Of a stretch of 10,508 nt of DNA, positions 6,135 through 10,508 are shown one piece after another (position 1 is the stretch's first letter; each line of letters begins with the position of its first letter). The notes beneath the pieces are model-generated. The model saw only the letters and a program-made list of their open reading frames with translations. It searched no databases and was not told where the DNA came from. Both the position numbers and the translations under genes were made by a program. Source of the DNA: Micrococcales bacterium UBA2037 (GTDB lineage Bacteria; Actinomycetota; Actinomycetes; Actinomycetales; Microbacteriaceae); contig DDBH01000017.1 of assembly GCA_002333405.1 (NCBI GenBank), positions 1-10,508 on the forward strand, written 5' to 3'.

Positions 6135-7342
6135 TGATTCGAACTCTCGCAGACGCTGGTGACCTCCGCTCCAAGCGCGTGCTTCTCAGGTGCGACCTTA
6201 ATGTCCCACTGAACGATGGCGTAATTGGTGATGACGGCAGGATTCGTGCTTCGCTTCAGACCATTCAGTACCTTGTCGAGGCTGGAGCGCGGGTTCTCAT
6301 CGCCTCCCACCTCGGGAGACCTCAGGGTGCCCCTGATTCCAAGTATTCGTTGGAACCAATTGCGAGAAGGCTTGAAGAGCTGCTGGGGCAACCGGTCTTG
6401 TTTTGTTCAGACACCGTGGGACCAGTAGCGAAGGCTGCATCAAAGCTTCTCGAGGACGGCGGAGTCGCGTTGCTTGAGAACCTGAGGTTCCATCCTGAAG
6501 AGACCTCTGAAGACCCAGCCGAACGCCAAGAGCTTGCCACCGAGATTGCTAGCTTTGTGGACCTAACGGTCTGTGATGGGTTCGGTGTGGTCCACAGGGA
6601 ACAGGCCAGTGTGTTCGAATTGGCAAAAACAGTCCCTAGCTATGCTGGCTTCTTGATACAAGCAGAACTTGAGGTTCTGCAGAAGCTCACGAGTAATCCA
6701 GCAGAGCCCTACACGGTCGTGCTTGGCGGCTCTAAGGTATCCGACAAGCTCGCAGTCATCGGCAACCTACTTCCAGTGGTTAATTCCCTGGTTATCGGCG
6801 GTGGGATGGTGTTCACGGTCCTCGCAGCCCAGGGCTACGCAGTTGGCAAGAGCCTTCTTGAAACCGACCAAATTGAGACCGTGAAGGGCTTTTTGAAGCA
6901 GGCGGTGGAACTTGGGGTTGATATCCACTTGCCAGTTGACATTGAGATCGCCGAGAGCTTCAAGGCAGATGCCGCACACCAGACAGTTTCAGTTGCGGAC
7001 ATGGAGGCCTCGGAGCTTGGCTCAGATGTTATGGGCCTAGACATTGGCCCAGAAAGCGCCCTTCAGTTTGCAGAGGTCATTCGAAACTCCAAGACTGTTT
7101 TCTGGAACGGACCAATGGGTGTATTCGAATTTGAAGCTTTCTCAAACGGCACTCGGGTTGTCGCTGCGGCGCTAGCCGAGGTGGACGGATTGTCGGTCGT
7201 CGGTGGCGGAGACTCCGCGGCCGCAGTTAGGGCTCTAGGCTTCCCGGAGAGTTCATTTGGCCACATCTCAACCGGTGGAGGCGCGAGCCTTGAATACCTA
7301 GAAGGCAAGCGTTTGCCTGGACTGGAGGTCCTAAATGACTAA
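6134..7342 (+). CDS. pgk: Phosphoglycerate kinase
   Basis: The enzyme transfers phosphate from 1,3-bisphosphoglycerate to ADP, the first ATP-yielding step of lower glycolysis. The 402-residue protein has the N-terminal substrate-binding segments LLRCDLNVP (17-25), GRIRAS (35-40) and HLGRP (59-63), ENLRF (115-119), the hinge-region GGSKVSDK (198-205), and the C-terminal nucleotide-binding motifs GPESALQF (305-312), FWNGPMGVFE (323-332), GGGDSAAA (357-364) and HISTGGGAS (377-385). The ATG shares one base with the gap TAA (TAATG) and lacks a strong ribosome site, so translation is probably coupled to gap. Its 3' end overlaps tpiA by 8 nt. No truncation or frameshift is seen. Confidence 0.98.
   Translation: MIRTLADAGDLRSKRVLLRCDLNVPLNDGVIGDDGRIRASLQTIQYLVEAGARVLIASHLGRPQGAPDSKYSLEPIARRLEELLGQPVLFCSDTVGPVAKAASKLLEDGGVALLENLRFHPEETSEDPAERQELATEIASFVDLTVCDGFGVVHREQASVFELAKTVPSYAGFLIQAELEVLQKLTSNPAEPYTVVLGGSKVSDKLAVIGNLLPVVNSLVIGGGMVFTVLAAQGYAVGKSLLETDQIETVKGFLKQAVELGVDIHLPVDIEIAESFKADAAHQTVSVADMEASELGSDVMGLDIGPESALQFAEVIRNSKTVFWNGPMGVFEFEAFSNGTRVVAAALAEVDGLSVVGGGDSAAAVRALGFPESSFGHISTGGGASLEYLEGKRLPGLEVLND
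7324..7328 (+). promoter_or_regulatory. Ribosome binding site of tpiA inside pgk
   Basis: GGAGG within the last codons of pgk lies 6 nt before the tpiA ATG at 7335, an optimal spacing. It supports the start that overlaps pgk by 8 nt. Confidence 0.65.
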
Positions 7343-8117
7343 TAGGGTTCCGCTAATTGCAGGAAACTGGAAGATGAACCTAGATCACCTCCAGGCTATA
7401 GCCCTGATTCAAAAGCTCTGTTGGACGCTAAATGACGCTGACCACGACTACACAGAAGTTGAGGTTGCAGTTTTCCCGCCTTTTACAGACTTGCGAAGTG
7501 CCCAAACGCTGATTGATGCAGAGAAATTCGAAGTCAAGCTTGGCGCACAGGACATTTCGAAGCACGATTCCGGCGCATTTACCGGAGAGGTCAGCGGTTC
7601 GTTTTTGTCCAAGCTTGCAGTGGACTATGTCCTAGTTGGCCATTCCGAGCGTCGTGAATATCACGCTGAGGATGATGCTGTTATTCACGCCAAGGTTGCT
7701 TCCGCATGGCGCCATAACTTGGTGCCAATTATTTGCGTGGGGGAGACACTTGAACAGCTAGAGAGCCTTGGGCAGTCTGCTGTGCCAATTGCACAAACAA
7801 TTGCGGCCCTATCAAATCACGATCAACTAGGTGAGTTCGTTATTGCCTACGAGCCAGTCTGGGCAATTGGAACCGGCAAGGTTGCGACCGCCGAGGAAGC
7901 TCACCAGGTTGCCAGCGCCATTCGTGCGGCTCTAAACGATAATTTCGGAGACAATGCCGCAAACTCAAGAATTCTCTATGGTGGTTCGGTAAAGGCCAAT
8001 AACGTGGCTGGCTTCTTGCAATCTGACCAAGTTGATGGTGTGCTTGTAGGCGGAGCATCGCTAGATGCGGAAGAGTTTGCTGGAATATCGCGCTTCAAAA
8101 AGCACATAGTCCTATAA
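7335..8117 (+). CDS. tpiA: Triose-phosphate isomerase
   Basis: The enzyme interconverts dihydroxyacetone phosphate and glyceraldehyde-3-phosphate, feeding the Gap reaction encoded two genes upstream. The 260-residue TIM barrel shows all catalytic landmarks: Asn11 and Lys13 in GNWKMN, electrophile His103 in GHSERR, catalytic base Glu173 in AYEPVWAIGTG (including the mobile loop 6), and the phosphate-binding YGGSVK (215-220) and LVGGASL (237-243). The start is fixed by GGAGG 6 nt upstream and by the family N-terminus. It is the last enzyme of the gap-pgk-tpiA cluster, 34 nt before secG. The insert region around 140-165 is variable in the family and shows nothing odd. Confidence 0.98.
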   Translation: MTNRVPLIAGNWKMNLDHLQAIALIQKLCWTLNDADHDYTEVEVAVFPPFTDLRSAQTLIDAEKFEVKLGAQDISKHDSGAFTGEVSGSFLSKLAVDYVLVGHSERREYHAEDDAVIHAKVASAWRHNLVPIICVGETLEQLESLGQSAVPIAQTIAALSNHDQLGEFVIAYEPVWAIGTGKVATAEEAHQVASAIRAALNDNFGDNAANSRILYGGSVKANNVAGFLQSDQVDGVLVGGASLDAEEFAGISRFKKHIVL

Positions 8118-8118
8118 T
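8113..8118 (+). promoter_or_regulatory. Consensus -10 hexamer (TATAAT) overlapping the tpiA stop; possible secG-rbpA promoter
   Basis: TATAAT is a perfect sigma70-family -10 hexamer and spans the tpiA TAA stop. It would place a start near 8125 and a leader of about 27 nt before secG. The -35 region (about 8090-8095) has no TTGACA-like sequence, so the case rests on one hexamer and on position. Confidence 0.35.
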
Positions 8119-8141
8119 TTACAAGCGTTTGCAAAAATAGT

Positions 8142-8148
8142 AAGGAAA
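8142..8148 (+). promoter_or_regulatory. Ribosome binding site of secG
   Basis: AAGGAAA precedes the secG ATG at 8152 with AAGGA ending 5 nt before it. The rest of the 34-nt gap is AT-rich and has the short palindrome TTTGCAAA (8128-8135). No terminator follows tpiA, so read-through from the glycolytic genes is likely. Confidence 0.55.
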
Positions 8149-8151
8149 TAG

Positions 8152-8400
8152 ATGGCCGCCCTACAAACCGCACTGCTGGTGCTACTAGTTATTACCAGCG
8201 TGCTGCTAATCATGATGATTCTGCTTCACAAGGGTCGTGGTGGTGGTGTTGCAGACATGTTTGGTGGCGGTGTTACTAGCTCAATGAACTCATCTGGGGT
8301 AGCTGAGCGAAACCTGAACCGCATCACTATTATCCTCGGCCTAGTCTGGGTGACAGTCATTATCGTTCTAGGTCTCTTCACAAGATTTGGCTGGGCCTGA
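8152..8400 (+). CDS. secG: Preprotein translocase subunit SecG
   Basis: SecG is the small accessory subunit of the SecYEG membrane channel and stimulates SecA-driven protein export. The 82-residue protein has two hydrophobic helices (about 3-25 and 57-77) separated by a glycine-rich cytoplasmic loop with the family signature HKGRGGGVADMFGGG (26-40). Length and topology are standard. SecG often lies right after tpiA in Gram-positive and other bacteria, as it does here. Its TGA shares one base with the rbpA ATG (TGATG), so rbpA is translationally coupled to it. Confidence 0.96.
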   Translation: MAALQTALLVLLVITSVLLIMMILLHKGRGGGVADMFGGGVTSSMNSSGVAERNLNRITIILGLVWVTVIIVLGLFTRFGWA

Positions 8401-8777
8401 TGTCTAGTTCTCCTTCAATTAGAGGCGCCCGTGTTGGCGCCGGACCTATGGGTGAAACCGATCGCGGACATCAGGTCGAGCGCATCGCTCTAAGTTTCTA
8501 CTGTTCCAACGGGCACGAAATCAATCCGCTGTTTGCCGCAAGCGTCAACGAAGAGGACATGCCAGTTGAAATTGACTGCCCTCACTGTGGACTGCCTGCT
8601 GGTAAAGACAAGGCAAACCCGCCTCAGGTTGCAAAAATTGAGCCATATAAGACTCACCTGGCCTACGTAAAAGAGCGTCGAACTGACGAAGAGGCTGAGC
8701 AGATTCTTGCTGAAGCTCTGGATTCGATTCGTAACCGTCGCCAGAGGGCTGCTGACGCTGCTAAAGCGCGTCGCTAA
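8400..8777 (+). CDS. rbpA: RNA polymerase-binding protein RbpA
   Basis: RbpA is an actinobacterial transcription activator that binds the RNA polymerase beta' region and the principal sigma factor and stabilises the open complex. The 125-residue protein shows a conserved basic N-terminus (RGARVGAGPMGETDRG, 8-23), and a small central domain whose Cys35, His39, Cys60 and Cys63 form a plausible zinc site. The sigma-interacting C-terminal helix region begins at KTHLAYVKERR (84-94) and continues through the acidic-basic helix to about 114, followed by an alanine/arginine-rich tail. The start overlaps the secG stop by 1 nt and gives the expected N-terminus. In Streptomyces a zinc-type RbpA is linked to sigma-R thiol stress control; here the gene has no gap of its own. 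Its 3' end overlaps convergent pgl by 17 nt. Confidence 0.93.
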   Translation: MSSSPSIRGARVGAGPMGETDRGHQVERIALSFYCSNGHEINPLFAASVNEEDMPVEIDCPHCGLPAGKDKANPPQVAKIEPYKTHLAYVKERRTDEEAEQILAEALDSIRNRRQRAADAAKARR

Positions 8778-9465
8778 GCTCTTTATCTAAATACCACCTA
8801 GTTTCGGACCCGCCGCTGACTCGGGCTAGCGGAAGGTTGCAATTTTCCTCTGAGAGCGCCTGACGAACCACAGGAGCCTTTGGGCTTCCTGAAACCAAGA
8901 ACCAAACATTACCGGCGCTGTTCAGTGCTCGACAGCTCAGGCTAAGTCGATTACTCGGCGGCTTGGGGGACTTAGTCTCTGCCACAACCCATAAGCCAGG
9001 CTGATCGTGGCCGGGGAACAACGAGGCAACATGCCCATCAGGACCTACACCCAGAATGACCAAGTCGAAAACCTCTTTTGAGCCAGGATTGTCACCAAAA
9101 ATCTCTGTCAGCTCCTGATCCAGTTGGGCACGGGCAGTTTCTATAGGCTGCTCAACCGATGGGTACCGTCGCAGCCTTAGAGCCGATTCGTTATCCAATT
9201 GCGACAGGCCCTGAAATTCGTTGCGGTCAGGATCACTGAGCCCAACAAAGCGCTCGTCCCCAAACATGAAACTCACTCCAGAAAGATCAAGCTGTAGATC
9301 TTCCATTGCCTTTATGAATGCAATGCCCAAGGTTCCGCCTGTCAAGACCACCCTCATGTGTCCTTTGGCTTCCAGGGTGGCTGCATGCAATGTTGCGAAA
9401 TCAGCTGCGGCACGAGCCAACAACTGCTCCGGAGAGTCAGATGTGATTACAGTTTTGTTGGTCAT
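8761..9465 (-). CDS. pgl: 6-phosphogluconolactonase (Pgl/DevB family)
   Basis: The enzyme hydrolyses 6-phosphogluconolactone to 6-phosphogluconate, the second step of the oxidative pentose-phosphate pathway. The 234-residue protein is at the short end of its family. Recognisable motifs are LTGGTLG (41-47), a variant of the sugar-phosphate-binding SGG segment; GDERF (69-73) followed by SDPDRNE (77-83); GVGPDGHVASLFPG (139-152), containing the catalytic histidine region; and SPKPPSNRLSL (166-176). ATG overlaps the opcA TGA in an ATGA junction with no strong ribosome site, so it is translationally coupled within zwf-opcA-pgl. Its TAG stop lies inside the end of rbpA on the other strand. Confidence 0.95.
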   Translation of the reverse strand: MTNKTVITSDSPEQLLARAAADFATLHAATLEAKGHMRVVLTGGTLGIAFIKAMEDLQLDLSGVSFMFGDERFVGLSDPDRNEFQGLSQLDNESALRLRRYPSVEQPIETARAQLDQELTEIFGDNPGSKEVFDLVILGVGPDGHVASLFPGHDQPGLWVVAETKSPKPPSNRLSLSCRALNSAGNVWFLVSGSPKAPVVRQALSEENCNLPLARVSGGSETRWYLDKELSDAL

Positions 9466-10382
9466 GCTTTTAGTCTGGCAGTTAGCACTTCACCGTAAAC
9501 TTCATCTTCGCCCAAAAAGCGCATGTCCTCGCTCAGGCAATCCTGATCCGATCGCTTTGGTAGCAACACGGAACTCTCTGGTGAGCCAATTTGCCTAATG
9601 ACTGCCACGTCACCGTCTCGAATCACCGAAAGGGCTCCGGCTTCAAATGACACTTCAACTCCAAGAATTCCGTCGATTGGGTCTCCCTCAAAGCTGGAAA
9701 CAACCTCTGCTGAGTGACCCAGGTGAGTTGAAAGCCATTGCGCCAGCAGCTCCGCACTTGGCGAATTGGCTGCTCCGAACACTGTGATGCCGGTGACTGC
9801 TTGATCCAGGTGCCTGTCAAACAGTGCAGCTAACTGCGACCTCCAAAGAGTGATTCGTGTCCATGCCAAATCACCATCACCGGGGACATAGTTTGCCGCC
9901 AGTTGGTCTAGGTATTGTCCTGGGGCTGGCTGCACAGCTGAGTCGGTAATTCTCTTGGCGGCAATTGCACCAATCGGGTTCGATGCCGGATTCTGTTCGG
10001 ACCCGGAAGGCCACCAGGCAACAACCGGTGCATCGGGAAGCATAAGTCCGGTGACAATTGATTCTGAGTTGTTTCTGGCATCACCATAGGCCCTGATAAT
10101 TATCACTTCAGACGCTCCGGCATCTCCACCGATTCGAATCTCAGCATCGAGCCTGGAGCTCTTTCCGCTATCGCTAGTGTCATTTGCAAGCACAATTACA
10201 CGACTTGGGTGAAGCCGGGATGCGCCGTTGGCTGCCGTCACGGCCTCTTCAAGGTGCGAGGTGTTGGTCTCAATAATCAGAGTCAGAACGCGCCCCAGGG
10301 CAACCACGCCACCATCATCGCGCAACTGCTGTAACTTCTTGCCGATCCTTGAACTGGTGGTGCCCTCCATTGTCACAATCAC
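9462..10382 (-). CDS. opcA: Glucose-6-phosphate dehydrogenase assembly protein OpcA
   Basis: OpcA is needed for full activity or assembly of the adjacent Zwf enzyme in actinobacteria and cyanobacteria. With the GTG start at 10382 the protein has 306 residues and begins MIVTMEGTTSS, like other actinobacterial OpcA proteins. Conserved blocks are ALGRVLTL (28-35), EIRIGGDAGASEVI (81-94), LPDAPVVAWWP (115-125) and LAWTRITLWR (172-181). The frame is open to a TTG at 10394, but that codon overlaps the ribosome site GGAGG (10388-10392). That site sits 5 nt before GTG, and the GTG also makes a GTGA overlap with the zwf stop. The gene overlaps pgl by 4 nt. No enzymatic motif is expected; it is an accessory protein. 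Confidence 0.95.
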   Translation of the reverse strand: MIVTMEGTTSSRIGKKLQQLRDDGGVVALGRVLTLIIETNTSHLEEAVTAANGASRLHPSRVIVLANDTSDSGKSSRLDAEIRIGGDAGASEVIIIRAYGDARNNSESIVTGLMLPDAPVVAWWPSGSEQNPASNPIGAIAAKRITDSAVQPAPGQYLDQLAANYVPGDGDLAWTRITLWRSQLAALFDRHLDQAVTGITVFGAANSPSAELLAQWLSTHLGHSAEVVSSFEGDPIDGILGVEVSFEAGALSVIRDGDVAVIRQIGSPESSVLLPKRSDQDCLSEDMRFLGEDEVYGEVLTARLKA

Positions 10383-10508
10383 GGGCGCCTCCAAGCTCTG
10401 CCGTCATTTTTCAGCATTTGGTGTGCTGAATCTGGACCCCATGAGCCTGGTGCATACTGCTCTGGCGCACCATTCTGGCTCCAAAACGAGACGATCGGAT
10501 CAAGAATT
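10379..10508 (-). CDS. zwf: Glucose-6-phosphate 1-dehydrogenase, C-terminal 42 residues (5' end outside window)
   Basis: Zwf oxidises glucose-6-phosphate to 6-phosphogluconolactone with reduction of NADP and commits carbon to the pentose-phosphate pathway. Only the C-terminus is present: on the minus strand one frame is open from the window edge to TGA at 10379-10381. It reads through WSQNGAPEQYAPGSWGP to the terminal GRAWRRP, the usual end of actinobacterial Zwf. The stop overlaps the opcA start as GTGA. The gene order zwf-opcA-pgl supports the call. No catalytic residues lie in this fragment, so identity rests on the tail sequence and context. Confidence 0.92.
   Translation of the reverse strand, partial: ILDPIVSFWSQNGAPEQYAPGSWGPDSAHQMLKNDGRAWRRP
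10388..10392 (-). promoter_or_regulatory. Shine-Dalgarno fixing the GTG start of opcA
   Basis: GGAGG on the minus strand lies within the last codons of zwf (Trp-Arg) and 5 nt before GTG at 10382. The alternative TTG at 10394 has no purine block at suitable spacing. Confidence 0.65.

Noticed and set aside
1..10508. Search by eye for CRISPR repeats, insertion sequences, tRNA/rRNA, toxin-antitoxin or phage genes
   Set aside because: No repeated spacer-like units, terminal inverted repeats, cloverleaf sequences or transposase/integrase motifs were seen; the region is ordinary core chromosome.

Overview
This window is chromosomal core DNA from an actinobacterium, most likely a Microbacteriaceae-type organism with a compact genome and moderate GC (about mid-50s % by eye). 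Three lines of evidence support this. WhiA, RbpA and OpcA are present, and RbpA and OpcA are actinobacterial hallmark proteins. The RbpA and OpcA sequences resemble those I remember from Microbacteriaceae. Genes are packed with 1-8 nt overlaps and no intergenic space longer than 61 nt. Placement near freshwater 'Luna'-type lineages (Rhodoluna/Aquiluna) is an inference from GC and compactness only.

Layout, plus strand: the 3' end of uvrA (1-648) is followed 2 nt later by uvrC (651-2498), giving two subunits of nucleotide excision repair. A 61-nt gap holding a perfect 14-bp palindrome leads into rapZ (2560-3435), which overlaps whiA (3435-4406). A 47-nt gap precedes sodA (4454-5071). A second 61-nt gap precedes the lower-glycolysis cluster gap (5133-6134, GTG start), pgk (6134-7342) and tpiA (7335-8117). 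After 34 nt come secG (8152-8400) and the overlapping rbpA (8400-8777), for protein export and RNA polymerase function.

Layout, minus strand: pgl (8761-9465), opcA (9462-10382) and the C-terminal end of zwf (10379-10508, running out of the window) form the oxidative pentose-phosphate operon, transcribed zwf-opcA-pgl. All of its junctions are 4-nt start/stop overlaps. It converges on rbpA, and the two coding regions overlap by 17 nt at their 3' ends.

How the genes fit together: gap-pgk-tpiA process triose phosphates to 3-phosphoglycerate, while zwf-opcA-pgl divert glucose-6-phosphate to 6-phosphogluconate with NADPH production. The two carbon routes therefore meet tail to tail here. sodA removes superoxide, and uvrA/uvrC repair DNA. 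RapZ and WhiA are a nucleotide-binding protein and a DNA-binding regulator kept together in Gram-positive bacteria.

I found no mobile element, CRISPR array, tRNA/rRNA, toxin-antitoxin pair or unknown gene, and nothing that looks like an undescribed system. The observations most worth following are the palindrome before rapZ-whiA, which carries two inverted GACAC motifs (the motif WhiA binds in Streptomyces), the absence of yvcK between rapZ and whiA, and the convergent overlap of rbpA and pgl without an evident terminator.
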